From NCBI RefSeq assembly GCF_041431135.1, contig NZ_CP107799.1, forward strand, positions 3,906,001 through 3,970,000: a DNA stretch of 64,000 nt, given 5' to 3'. Below, in pieces: positions 9,541 through 17,618 of the stretch. The stretch's first letter is position 1; every line of letters starts with the position of its first letter. The position numbers and the translations under genes were made by a program. The notes below the pieces were generated by a model. The model did no database searches. It worked only from the letters and a program-made list of their open reading frames with translations, and was not told where the DNA came from. This stretch comes from Streptomyces sp. NBC_00554 (GTDB lineage: Bacteria > Actinomycetota > Actinomycetes > Streptomycetales > Streptomycetaceae).

Positions 9541-9625
9541 GTTCGGCCCAGGCGCACGGCACTCATAATCCGAGCCGCTCCCCGATGGTCGGTCCCATCC
9601 CAGCGCGCCAGTCACGGCTCGCCGG
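9541..9625 (-). ncRNA. ZTP (pfl) riboswitch upstream of glyA
   Basis: Read on the minus strand, the leader contains CCGTGACTGGCG (complement of 9606-9617), then ATCGGGGAGCGG and finally GCGCCTGGGC (complement of about 9546-9555), in the order and spacing of the conserved pfl/ZTP core. The ligand is ZTP or ZMP, which accumulates when 10-formyl-THF is short; glyA is one of the standard genes under this riboswitch. No long U-tract terminator follows, so translational or Rho-linked control is possible. Confidence 0.83.
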
Positions 9626-9739
9626 TCAGCCTACCGGGCGCGCCGGATCACAGGGGGCCCTGGTCCACCATGCGAGCGACGATAGGAATAGGCCACCAGT
9701 CGGCCCCCATTCCCCTGTGCTGTAGGAAACGGAGACCCC

Positions 9740-10954
9740 GTGAGTACTACGGAGACCACGCGGGCGTACATCGCCGCGGCCGACGCGCACAGTGCGCACA
9801 ACTACCACCCCCTGCCGGTCGTCGTGGCGACGGCGGACGGGGCGTGGATGACGGATGTCGAGGGGCGCCGCTTCCTCGACCTGCTCGCCGGATACTCGGC
9901 GCTGAATTTCGGACATGGCAACCGGCGGCTGCTCGACGCGGCGAGAGCACAGCTGGAGCGGGTGACGCTGACTTCGCGGGCGTTCCATCACGACCGGTTC
10001 GCCGAGTTCTGCGCGCAGCTGGCGGAGCTGTGCGGCATGGAGATGGTGCTGCCGATGAACACGGGCGCGGAGGCGGTGGAGACGGCCGTGAAGACGGCCC
10101 GGAAGTGGGGGTACCGGGTCAAGGGGGTTCCGGACGGGGCGGCGAGGATCGTCGTGGCGAGCGACAACTTCCACGGCCGTACGACGACGATCATCAGCTT
10201 CTCCACGGACGCGGAGGCCCGGGCGGACTTCGGCCCGTACACGCCGGGCTTCGACATCGTGCCGTACGGGGATCTGGCGGCGCTGCGGGAGGCGGTCACC
10301 GAGGAGACGGTCGCGGTGCTCCTTGAGCCGATCCAGGGGGAGGCGGGGGTGCTGGTGCCGCCGGAGGGATACCTCCAGGGGGTGCGGGAGGTGACGCGTG
10401 AGCGGAACGTGCTGTTCATCGCGGACGAGATCCAGTCGGGCCTCGGGCGGACAGGCCGGACCTTCGCCTGTGAGCACGAGGGGGTCGTGCCCGATGTGTA
10501 TGTGCTGGGCAAGGCGCTCGGGGGCGGGGTCGTCCCGGTGTCCGCGGTGGTGTCCTCGGCCGAGGTGCTCGGGGTGTTCCGGCCCGGTGAGCACGGGTCG
10601 ACGTTCGGGGGGAATCCGCTGGCCTGTGCGGTGGCGCTTGAGGTGATCGCGATGCTGCGGTCGGGCGAGTACCAGCGGCGGGCCGCCGAGCTGGGCGATC
10701 ATCTGCACCGCGAGCTGGGGCTGTTGACGGGCACGGGCCATGTGACACAGGTGCGCGGGCGCGGGCTGTGGGCGGGCGTCGACATCGCCCCGGCGTACGG
10801 CACGGGCCGGGAGATCTCCGAGAAGCTGATGGACCGGGGTGTTCTGGTCAAGGACACCCACGGGGCCACCATTCGGATCGCCCCACCCCTGGTCATCAGC
10901 AAGGAGGACCTGGACTGGGGGCTCGCCCAGCTCCGCGCGGTACTGGGGGCCTAA
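9740..10954 (+). CDS. rocD: Ornithine aminotransferase
   Basis: A 404-residue class III PLP aminotransferase that converts ornithine and 2-oxoglutarate to glutamate-semialdehyde and glutamate. PLP contacts are MNTGAEAVE (106-114), FHGRTTTIISFS (144-155) and IADEIQSG (227-234), and the Schiff-base lysine is Lys258 in YVLGKALGGG. The NYHPLPVV N-terminus fits ornithine aminotransferase rather than acetylornithine aminotransferase. The GTG start at 9740 has GGAG about 8 bases upstream. It is divergent from glyA and convergent with the following gene, with only 6 bp between stops. Confidence 0.92.
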   Translation: MSTTETTRAYIAAADAHSAHNYHPLPVVVATADGAWMTDVEGRRFLDLLAGYSALNFGHGNRRLLDAARAQLERVTLTSRAFHHDRFAEFCAQLAELCGMEMVLPMNTGAEAVETAVKTARKWGYRVKGVPDGAARIVVASDNFHGRTTTIISFSTDAEARADFGPYTPGFDIVPYGDLAALREAVTEETVAVLLEPIQGEAGVLVPPEGYLQGVREVTRERNVLFIADEIQSGLGRTGRTFACEHEGVVPDVYVLGKALGGGVVPVSAVVSSAEVLGVFRPGEHGSTFGGNPLACAVALEVIAMLRSGEYQRRAAELGDHLHRELGLLTGTGHVTQVRGRGLWAGVDIAPAYGTGREISEKLMDRGVLVKDTHGATIRIAPPLVISKEDLDWGLAQLRAVLGA

Positions 10955-10960
10955 ATCCGG

Positions 10961-12157
10961 CTAAAGGATCACGTGGGGCAGGAAGCGGGCGTATTCGTCC
11001 GTGATCAGGCCGGAGGACTCGCGGATGCCGAGGCCGGCCGACTCGTCCTCGACGACCCAGGCGCCCAGGACGACACGGTTGCCGTCGAAGGAAGGGAGAG
11101 GGGCCAACTCCTGGTAGCAGCAGGGCTCTTCACGGGCGACGGGTGAGGCAACGGGCGAGGCGCCGGGCTGGTGGACCGTCACGCCCGCGCCCTCGCGGCC
11201 GAGGAGGGGCTTGGCGACGTAGCCCGTCGTCGTCGCCAGTTCGCGGGGGCCGTCGAGGTAGGAGGGGAGGAGGTTGGGGTGTCCCGGGTAGAGCTCCCAG
11301 AGGATGGCGAGGAGTGCCTTGTTGGAGAGGAGCATCTTCCAGGCGGGCTCGATCCACAGCGTGGTACCCGTGCCGCCGCCGTTGTCGAGGGTGTCCAGGA
11401 CGTGGTCGGCGAAGCGGTCGGTGGTGAGCCATTCCCAGGGGTAGAGCTTGAAGCAGCTGCGGATGAAACGGAGTTGGTTGTCGACGAAGCGGCCGGAGAG
11501 GGGGTCCCAGCCGATCTCCTCCACCGAGATCCAGTCCGTGTCGAGTCCGGCCTGCTCGGCGGTCTCCTTGAGATAGGCGACCGTCATGAGGTCCTCGCCG
11601 AGTTCGTCGGCGGCGGAGTGGGCGAAGTGGAGGGGGCTGCCCGGCGGGAGGAGGGCGGCGTGCTTCTTCCAGGCGGCGACGAGGCGTTCGTGGAGGGAGT
11701 TCCACTGGTCGGCGCCCGGGAACCGGTCCTCCATCCAGAACCACTGGGGGCTGGCCGCCTCGACGAGCGACGTCGGGGTGTCGGCGTTGTACTCCAGGAG
11801 CTTGGCGGGGCCCGTGCCGTCGTAGCGGAGGTCGAAGCGGCCGTAGACGGAGGGGAGTTCGGCTCGGCGGTGCCAGGCTTCGGCGACCGCTCCCGCGACG
11901 CGCGGGTCGGTGATGCCGAGGTCGGCGAAGCGGTCCCGCTCGACGATGTGCTCGGCCGCGACCAGGCACATGCGGTGCAGTTCCTCAACGACCTCCTCCA
12001 GCGCCTCGACCTCGGGGAGCGAGAAGACGTAGTACGCGCTCTCGTCCCAGTAGGGGCGCAGGGAGTCGTCGGGGTAGCGGGTGAGCGGGTAGATCAGGCC
12101 TTGTTCCTCGACGGTCTGCTGCCAGCCGTCGCGGGGCTCGATGGTTCGGCGTTCCAT
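10961..12157 (-). CDS. Glutathionylspermidine synthase-like ATP-grasp protein
   Basis: 398 residues from ATG 12157. It belongs to the GSP_synth family: the N-terminal pattern YWDESAYYVFS, the segment RFDLRYDGTGPAKLLEYNADTPTSLVEA (binding-loop type), and the late LLGREGAGVTVHQPG and EPCCYQELAPLPSFDGNRVVLGAWV segments. These form the ATP-grasp amide-ligase half of E. coli Gss; the amidase half is absent. Actinobacteria do not make glutathione, so the substrate is unlikely to be glutathionylspermidine and is unknown. It lies 31 bp after a small lipoprotein gene on the same strand, and the two probably form an operon. Confidence 0.85.
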   Translation of the reverse strand: MERRTIEPRDGWQQTVEEQGLIYPLTRYPDDSLRPYWDESAYYVFSLPEVEALEEVVEELHRMCLVAAEHIVERDRFADLGITDPRVAGAVAEAWHRRAELPSVYGRFDLRYDGTGPAKLLEYNADTPTSLVEAASPQWFWMEDRFPGADQWNSLHERLVAAWKKHAALLPPGSPLHFAHSAADELGEDLMTVAYLKETAEQAGLDTDWISVEEIGWDPLSGRFVDNQLRFIRSCFKLYPWEWLTTDRFADHVLDTLDNGGGTGTTLWIEPAWKMLLSNKALLAILWELYPGHPNLLPSYLDGPRELATTTGYVAKPLLGREGAGVTVHQPGASPVASPVAREEPCCYQELAPLPSFDGNRVVLGAWVVEDESAGLGIRESSGLITDEYARFLPHVIL

Positions 12158-12188
12158 GGCGTACGTCTTCGATCGGGATCCGTGTCGC

Positions 12189-12539
12189 TCAGCCGCCGGA
12201 GCTGCCCTTGCCGCTGCCGCTGTCACTTCCGAGGCCGCCCCGGTCGACGCCGCTGCCGCCGCTGCTCGAACCGCTCCCCGAGCCCGACTTGGTGAAGGAG
12301 CCGCCCTTGACCCAGCCGCTCTTCTTCTTGCCGCCGTAGTAGTAGCTGCCGTTGACGGAGGTGGTGGTCTTGCAGTTCTTGTCGGCTACGACCTCGTAGC
12401 CCTTGGTGGCGGTGTAGCTGTCGCGGTCGACGCAGCGCTTGTCGGGGTCCGTGGAGCAGGCGGTCAGTGCCACCGCGAGGAGTCCCATACCGCCGAGCAC
12501 GACCGTGCCCGAGCGCAGTTGCCGTCGTGAATCCGCCAT
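12189..12539 (-). CDS. Small lipoprotein, unknown function
   Basis: 116 residues from ATG 12539. The N-terminus has a basic region, a hydrophobic stretch and a lipobox LTACS, so it should be lipid-anchored on the outer face of the membrane. Two further cysteines follow (KRCVDRD, DKNCKTT), and the C-terminal third is Gly/Ser-rich, beginning with KKKSGWVKGGSFTKSG. It is probably co-transcribed with the GSP-synthase-like gene. Function is not recognised. Confidence 0.75.
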   Translation of the reverse strand: MADSRRQLRSGTVVLGGMGLLAVALTACSTDPDKRCVDRDSYTATKGYEVVADKNCKTTTSVNGSYYYGGKKKSGWVKGGSFTKSGSGSGSSSGGSGVDRGGLGSDSGSGKGSSGG

Positions 12540-12669
12540 GTCCGTGCCCCCGTTGTCCTGCTCAGATGTCCTGCTCAGCTCTTCAGCGACCAGATTAAAG
12601 ATCGACTTCGGTGGCCGTCCATTGACCCCCTTGGGTAAACCCTCCCCCGCGGACACTTACAGTCGCTTC

Positions 12670-13539
12670 GTGCTCTTTGGAATGATCTGCGCCCTCGGTG
12701 CGGCGGTCTGCTTCGGTACGGCGACGGTGCTGCAGGCGATGGCCGCGCGGGAGGCGGCGTCCGCCGGTGGCGAGACGGGCGGCGGGACGGGCGGCGGCGG
12801 GGCCGGTGCGGATGCCGCGCTGCTGCTGCGGGCGGTGCGGCAGTGGCGGTATCTCGTGGGGCTCGCGCTCGACGGGGTCGGGTTTCTGCTCCAGATCGTG
12901 GCGCTGCGGTCGCTGCCCATCTACGCGGTGGGGGCGGCGCTCGCCGCGAGCCTGGCGGTGACGGCGGTGGTCGCGGCGCGGCTGCTGCACGTGCGGCTGA
13001 GCCGGGTCGAGTGGGGTGCGGTGGGGGTGGTGTGTGCGGGGCTCGCCATGTTGGGGCTGGCGTCGGGGGCCGAGGGGGACCGGGCGGGATCCATCGCGCT
13101 GAAGTACGCGATGTTGGGGACCGCGGTGGGCGTGCTGCTGCTGGGGGCGGCGGGTGGGCGCTTGCCCGAGCGGGGGCGGGCGCTCGTCCTGGGGCTCGGG
13201 GCCGGGTTCGGGTTCGGGGTGGTTGAGGTGGCGGTGCGGCTTGTCGACGACCTTGCGGTCGGGTCCCTGCTTCGCAATCCGGCGACGTACGCGCTTTTCG
13301 TCGGTGGGGGTGCGGCGTTTCTTCTTCTCACGTCCGCCTTGCAGCGGGGGTCGGTGACCGTGGCCACTGCCGGGATGGTCGTTGGGGAGACCATCGGGCC
13401 CGCGGTGGTGGGGGTGGTGTGGCTGGGGGATCGTACGCGGGAGGGGTTGGAGTGGCTGGCCGTTCTTGGGTTCGCAGTAGCGGTGGTTGGGGCGTTGGCG
13501 CTGGCGCGGTTCGGGGAGGCGCCGGAGGGGGGTGCGTAG
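12670..13539 (+). CDS. DMT/EamA-type membrane transporter
   Basis: About 289 residues with nine or ten hydrophobic helices and almost no charged stretches, typical of drug/metabolite transporter proteins; it starts FGMICALGAAVCFGTATVLQ. The substrate cannot be told. The start is uncertain: GTG 12670 and ATG 12682 are the candidates and neither has a Shine-Dalgarno, so a leaderless transcript is possible. It is divergent from the small lipoprotein gene and ends two bases before a GC-rich repeat that probably terminates transcription. Confidence 0.8.
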   Translation: MLFGMICALGAAVCFGTATVLQAMAAREAASAGGETGGGTGGGGAGADAALLLRAVRQWRYLVGLALDGVGFLLQIVALRSLPIYAVGAALAASLAVTAVVAARLLHVRLSRVEWGAVGVVCAGLAMLGLASGAEGDRAGSIALKYAMLGTAVGVLLLGAAGGRLPERGRALVLGLGAGFGFGVVEVAVRLVDDLAVGSLLRNPATYALFVGGGAAFLLLTSALQRGSVTVATAGMVVGETIGPAVVGVVWLGDRTREGLEWLAVLGFAVAVVGALALARFGEAPEGGA

Positions 13540-13541
13540 TG

Positions 13542-13702
13542 TTTTTTCGCCCCCTCCGCCCCTACCCGTCCCTTGCTTCCTGGGGGCTCCGCCCCCAGAC
13601 CCCCGTATCGCGCTGACGCGCTCGTCCTCAAACGCCGGACGGGCTGAGACGGGGCGGAGCCCCGGAAGGATGGGACGGGTAGGGGCGGAGGGGGCGAGAA
13701 CT
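13542..13702. repeat. GC-rich intergenic inverted repeat, copy 1
   Basis: CGCCCCCTCCGCCCCTACCC near the left end is mirrored by GGGTAGGGGCGGAGGGGGCG near the right end, with the hairpin GGGGGCTCCGCCCCC inside and the shared box TCCTCAAACGCCGGACGGGC in the middle. It lies between the convergent DMT transporter and MocR genes and could form a long bidirectional terminator. Related copies lie near 26548, 35161 and 51285. Confidence 0.8.
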
Positions 13703-13704
13703 CC

Positions 13705-15102
13705 CTACCCCAGTGCCCCGCACAACGCCTCCAACGCCCCCGACCACGCATGGTCCGGTGGCGTGCCGTAACCCACCACCAGTGCGTCGAGCGGTTCGGT
13801 GACCGCGGCCGCGTGGCGGTAGCGGGACAGGCCGTGGACGGCCAGGCCCTGCCACGCCGCCGCGCGTAGGACCGACTGCTCCGTGCCGGGCGGGAGTTGG
13901 AGGACGGCGTGCAGGCCTGCCGCGATGCCGGTGGCCCGGACTGCGGGGGCGCGGGTGGCGAGGGAGGAGACAAGTGCGTCGCGGCGACGGCGGTAGCGGA
14001 GGCGGGCGGCGCGGACGTGGCGGTCGTAAGCGCCGGAGGTGATGAACTCCGCGAGGGTCAGTTGGTCCAGGACGCCGGAGGACCAACCGCCGCCGTCCTT
14101 CAGCGCCGTGACCTCGCCCGCGAGCGACGGCGGCAGGACCAGCCAGCCCAGGCGGAGGCCTGGGGCGAGGGACTTGCTGGCGGTACCGAGGTAGACCACG
14201 TGGTCGGGGTCGAGGCCTTGCAGGGCGCCGACCGGCTGGCGGTCGTAGCGGAACTCGCCGTCGTAGTCGTCCTCCAGGATCAGGCCTCCGGTGCGGCGGG
14301 CCCAGTCCACCACGGCGGCCCGGCGGTCGGGGTGGAGGGGCACTCCCATGGGGAACTGGTGCGCGGGGGTCAGCAGCATGGCCCGTACGCCCGTCAAGTC
14401 GTCCGTGCGGGTGCCGAGTTCGTCGAAGGGCAGGGGGACGGTGCGCAGGCCCGAGCGGTGCAGCAGGTTCCAGTGCACGTCGAGGCCGTACGACTCCACG
14501 GCGAGCGAACGCAGACCGCGCCGCCGCAGCACCGCGCCGAGCAGCGTCAGGGCGTCCGAGAAACCGGAGCAGACAACGATGCGGTCCGCATCGGCCCGTA
14601 CGCCTCGGGCACGGGAGAGGTAGCCCGCGAGGGCGGTGCGCAGTTCGGGGCGGCCGCGCGCGTCGCCGTAGCCGAGGGCGTCGTGCGGCGCGCGGGTCAG
14701 GGCACGGCGGGCTGCCTTGAGCCACTCGGTGCGCGGGAAGGAGGCGAGGTCGGGGCTGCCGGGGATCAGGTCGTACGCGGGGCGCCCCGGCTCGCGGGTG
14801 CGGGGCGCCCCGGCCGACGCGGGCGCCGGTTGCGGCAGCGTCCGTTCCGCGACGCGGGTGCCCGAGCCCTGGCGTGCGGTGAGCCAGCCCTCGGCGACGA
14901 GACCGGCGTACGCGTCGGCGACCGTGTTGCGGGCGATGCCCAGGTCGGCGGCGAGCGAACGGGAGGAGGGGAGGCGGGTTCCGGGGGCGAGTCTGCCGCT
15001 GCGGACCGCCTCGCGCAGGGCGTCCGTCAGACCTCTGCGGACGCCGGGCCCGGTCGGCTCGACATGCAGGTCGACCCCCAAATTGGCCCATGCTTTTGCC
15101 AT
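13705..15102 (-). CDS. MocR/PdxR-family transcriptional regulator (GntR HTH fused to aminotransferase fold)
   Basis: 465 residues. A GntR winged helix fills about residues 20-90 (LREAVRSGRLAPGTRLPSSR, then LGIARNTVADAYAGLVAEGW). A linker then leads to a fold-type I aminotransferase domain with the PLP lysine in LGTASKSLAPGLRLGW. MocR proteins use bound PLP as an effector and often control pyridoxal, GABA or drug-related genes next to them. It is divergent from the AhpD-like/PEP-mutase pair, its most likely target. The 47-bp gap carries TGGACCATACCCC, close to half-sites seen for MocR regulators. Confidence 0.9.
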   Translation of the reverse strand: MAKAWANLGVDLHVEPTGPGVRRGLTDALREAVRSGRLAPGTRLPSSRSLAADLGIARNTVADAYAGLVAEGWLTARQGSGTRVAERTLPQPAPASAGAPRTREPGRPAYDLIPGSPDLASFPRTEWLKAARRALTRAPHDALGYGDARGRPELRTALAGYLSRARGVRADADRIVVCSGFSDALTLLGAVLRRRGLRSLAVESYGLDVHWNLLHRSGLRTVPLPFDELGTRTDDLTGVRAMLLTPAHQFPMGVPLHPDRRAAVVDWARRTGGLILEDDYDGEFRYDRQPVGALQGLDPDHVVYLGTASKSLAPGLRLGWLVLPPSLAGEVTALKDGGGWSSGVLDQLTLAEFITSGAYDRHVRAARLRYRRRRDALVSSLATRAPAVRATGIAAGLHAVLQLPPGTEQSVLRAAAWQGLAVHGLSRYRHAAAVTEPLDALVVGYGTPPDHAWSGALEALCGALG

Positions 15103-15149
15103 GGGAATGGACCATACCCCTGGGCTACTCCGCTCGTAGGGTCCTCACC

Positions 15150-15680
15150 ATGACGACGAAGACCATGACGACGAAACCCACGGCGTACGCCCCCGAGCCC
15201 AGCGCCCGTCTCCCCTGGGCCAAGCTCGCCCCCGATGTCTACAAGGCCATGGTCAGGCTCGACGCGGCGGCCCGGCAGGGGCTGGACCCCGTCCTCCTGG
15301 AGCTCGTGAAGATCCGCGCCTCGCAGCTCAACCACTGCGCGTTCTGCCTGGACATGCACACCAAGGACGCGCTCGCGGCGGGTGAGAGCGTCGAGCGGAT
15401 CGTGCAGCTCAGCGCGTGGGAGGAGTCGCCGCACTTCTACACCGAGAAGGAGCTCGCGGCGATCGCACTGACCGAGGCGGTGACTGTCCTGACGGACGGG
15501 TTCGTGCCGGACGCGGTGTACGAGCGTGCCGCCGGGCTCTTCGAGGAGGGGGAGCTGGCTCAGCTGATCGCCGCGATCACGGTGATCAACGCGTGGAACC
15601 GGTTCGGGGTGGCGTGCCGGCTGGTGCCGGGGCACTACGAGGCGGGGCAGTACAAGTCGGGAGCGAGGTACCAGTTGTGA
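15150..15680 (+). CDS. Carboxymuconolactone decarboxylase/AhpD-like protein
   Basis: 176 residues from ATG 15150. The core ELVKIRASQLNHCAFCLDMH (51-70) contains the E-x(11)-C-x2-C-x3-H pattern of AhpD-type peroxidases: Glu51, Cys63, Cys66 and His70. Such proteins reduce peroxides or take part in thiol chemistry. The gene is coupled to the downstream PEP-mutase-family gene by a GTGA overlap and is divergent from the MocR regulator, so it is probably under its control. Confidence 0.88.
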   Translation: MTTKTMTTKPTAYAPEPSARLPWAKLAPDVYKAMVRLDAAARQGLDPVLLELVKIRASQLNHCAFCLDMHTKDALAAGESVERIVQLSAWEESPHFYTEKELAAIALTEAVTVLTDGFVPDAVYERAAGLFEEGELAQLIAAITVINAWNRFGVACRLVPGHYEAGQYKSGARYQL

Positions 15681-16432
15681 GTGAGGTATCGGTTGTCAGC
15701 GAGGTAGAGGCATCGGTTGTGAGCAAGGTCGAGGTTTTCCGCGCGTTGCATCACAGCCGCCTGCCCGGCGATCCCCTGGTTCTCCCCGGGCCCTGGGACG
15801 CCGCCAGCGCGCGGGTGTTCGCGGACGCCGGGTTCCCGGCGCTCGCCACTCCCAGCGCCGGGGTCGCCGCGTCGCTCGGGTACGAGGACGGGGAGACGCC
15901 GGCGGACGAGATGTTCGCGGCGGTCGCGCGGATCGTACGGGCCGTCGATGTGCCCGTGTCCGCGGATGTCGAGGACGGGTACGGGATCGCGCCCGCGGAG
16001 CTGGTGGAGCGGCTCCTCGAGACCGGGGCGGTCGGCTGCAACCTCGAGGACTCCGCCGGGGGTGTGCTCAAGGAGCCCTCTCGGCATGCCGATTGGCTTG
16101 CGGAGGTGCGGGACGTGGCGGGTGGGGAGCTGTTCGTCAACGCTCGGATCGACACGTTTGTACGGGGGGTCGCGGATCCGGGGGCGGCTATTGAGCGGGC
16201 CGGGTTGTACGTGGGGGCCGGGGCGGACTGTGTGTATCCGATCGGGGCTCCGGTGGAGGTGGTTCCGCTGTTGCGGGCGGGGATTCTGGGGCCGGTCAAT
16301 TTTCTCGGGCGGCCTGAGGGGGGCTCGGTGAGGGAATTGGGCGGACTCGGGGCTACGCGGGTTACGTTCGGGCCTGGGTTGCTGCGGTGCTCTGTCGATG
16401 CGTTGCGCGGGGTTGTCGCGGGGTTGGGGTAG
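15677..16432 (+). CDS. Isocitrate lyase/PEP mutase family protein
   Basis: About 251 residues from GTG 15677, overlapping the upstream stop by 4 bp. It shows the PEP-mutase/ICL barrel pattern: GPWDAASARVFADAGF near the N-terminus, SADVEDGYG (95-103) with the metal-binding Asp/Glu residues, and CNLEDSAGG (121-129). The KKCGH loop of true isocitrate lyase is absent, so it is more likely a phosphonopyruvate-type or 2-methylisocitrate-like lyase of unknown substrate. The first 20 residues are repetitive (VSEVSVVSEVEASVVSKVEV), encoded by a small tandem duplication, and a later GTG at 15719 is an alternative start. Confidence 0.83.
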   Translation: MSEVSVVSEVEASVVSKVEVFRALHHSRLPGDPLVLPGPWDAASARVFADAGFPALATPSAGVAASLGYEDGETPADEMFAAVARIVRAVDVPVSADVEDGYGIAPAELVERLLETGAVGCNLEDSAGGVLKEPSRHADWLAEVRDVAGGELFVNARIDTFVRGVADPGAAIERAGLYVGAGADCVYPIGAPVEVVPLLRAGILGPVNFLGRPEGGSVRELGGLGATRVTFGPGLLRCSVDALRGVVAGLG

Positions 16433-16437
16433 TGCTT

Positions 16438-16466
16438 GCCGGGCGCCTTCCTGCGGGGCGCCCGGC
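16438..16466 (+). terminator. Hairpin after the PEP-mutase-family gene
   Basis: GCCGGGCGCC (16438-16447) pairs perfectly with GGCGCCCGGC (16457-16466) across a 9-nt loop, starting six bases after the stop. Confidence 0.65.
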
Positions 16467-16543
16467 GTGGGGGCTGGGGTCGGGGTGGGTGCGCTTGCCT
16501 GCGCTTGCAGGGTGCCGCTGTGCCCACCCGTGCCGCCCCTAGC

Positions 16544-16597
16544 GGCACGCATGCCCACAGCGGGGGCGGGTGTAGAGCGGCACGCATGCCCACAGCT
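16544..16597. repeat. Short direct repeat in the 16.4-16.6 kb gap
   Basis: CGGCACGCATGCCCACAGC occurs twice about 35 bp apart between the PEP-mutase-family gene and the betaine-binding protein gene. Nothing else is recognised in this gap apart from the hairpin at 16438. Confidence 0.55.
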
Positions 16598-16609
16598 AAG
16601 GCAGTGCAG

Positions 16610-17617
16610 TTACGACGGCAGCCACGTCCTCCACGTCGCCTCGTGGGACCCCACCCACCTCTTCGCCGCCTCCTGGGCCGACAGCTTGTCGTTGGCGATC
16701 AGCAGGGATACCTCGTTCTGGTCCTCGGTTGTCCAGTTGAAGTTCTTGAGGAAGGCTGCCGCCTTGCCGCCGGAGTGGGCGAAGTCGGTGTTGAGGTATT
16801 TCTGGAGGGAGGTGTGGGGATAGGCGCAGGCGACCTTTGTGGTGTCGGCGTCGCAGCCGTCCCTGTATGCCGGGAGTTTCACCTCGGTCATGGGGACCTT
16901 CTTGAAGAGCCACTGCGGGGCGTACCAGTACGTGAGGAAGGGCTTGTGCTCCTTCGCGAACTGCTGGATCTGCGTGATCTGGGCCGCTTCGGAACCGGCG
17001 AACACGACCTGGTAGTCGAGGTTCAGGTTGTCGACGAGTGCCTTGTCGTTCGTGACGTACGACGGGGAGCCGTCGAGGAGTTGGCCCTTGCCGCCGCTCT
17101 CCGCCGTGCGGAGCTGATCGGCGTACTTGTTCAGGTTCTTCCAGTCGGTGACGTCCGGGTGCTGCTTGGCGAAGTACGTGGGGACGTACCAGCCGATGTG
17201 CCCGGTCACCCCGAGCCCGCCGCCGGGAGTGATCGTCTTCTTGTCCTCGACGTACCGCTTCTCCTGGTCGGGGTGGCCCCAGTCCTCCAGGATCGCGTCG
17301 ACCCGGCCCTGGCTGAGCGCGTCCCACGCGGGGACCTCGTCGACCTGGACGGTGTCGACGCGGTAGCCCAGCTCGTGTTCGAGCAGGTACTGCGCCACGG
17401 CCACGTTGGCCTGCGCGCCGACCCACGACTGCACGGAGAGGGTCACGGTCTTCGCGCCCTGCGCGTTGGCGAAGGGCGAGGCCTGCTTGGTCATGTCGGC
17501 GGCGCCGCAGCCCGTCGCCAGGACCAGTACCGCCAGGCCGGCTGTCATCCGCGTACGAGACTTCAATCGCGTACGAGACCTCATTCGCTTACAACACGTC
17601 ATCCGCGTACGAGACAT
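16610..17617 (-). CDS. Glycine betaine-type ABC transporter substrate-binding lipoprotein
   Basis: 335 residues from ATG 17617, set by AAGGGAG six bases upstream. An unusually long basic n-region containing repeated RTRM/RTRL units precedes a lipobox LVLATGCGAAD. The mature part matches the OpuAC/ProX fold: TVTLSVQSWVGAQANVAVAQ, LEHELGYRVDTVQVDEVPAWDALSQGRVDAILEDWG, and a late run of tryptophans (YWYAPQWLF) suitable for cation-pi binding of quaternary amines. It starts one base after the permease stop, last in the betaine operon. It delivers extracellular betaine or proline-betaine to the permease. Confidence 0.9.
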   Translation of the reverse strand: MSRTRMTCCKRMRSRTRLKSRTRMTAGLAVLVLATGCGAADMTKQASPFANAQGAKTVTLSVQSWVGAQANVAVAQYLLEHELGYRVDTVQVDEVPAWDALSQGRVDAILEDWGHPDQEKRYVEDKKTITPGGGLGVTGHIGWYVPTYFAKQHPDVTDWKNLNKYADQLRTAESGGKGQLLDGSPSYVTNDKALVDNLNLDYQVVFAGSEAAQITQIQQFAKEHKPFLTYWYAPQWLFKKVPMTEVKLPAYRDGCDADTTKVACAYPHTSLQKYLNTDFAHSGGKAAAFLKNFNWTTEDQNEVSLLIANDKLSAQEAAKRWVGSHEATWRTWLPS

Positions 17618-17618
17618 G

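Noticed and set aside
9498-9566. Longer glyA start at 9566
   Set aside because: It would translate part of the ZTP riboswitch, while GGAGG is correctly placed for ATG 9497.
15677-16432. True isocitrate lyase
   Set aside because: The KKCGH catalytic loop is absent and the length is about half that of isocitrate lyase.
16433-16609. Short CRISPR-like repeat
   Set aside because: Only two copies of a 19-bp repeat with no regular spacers or cas genes.
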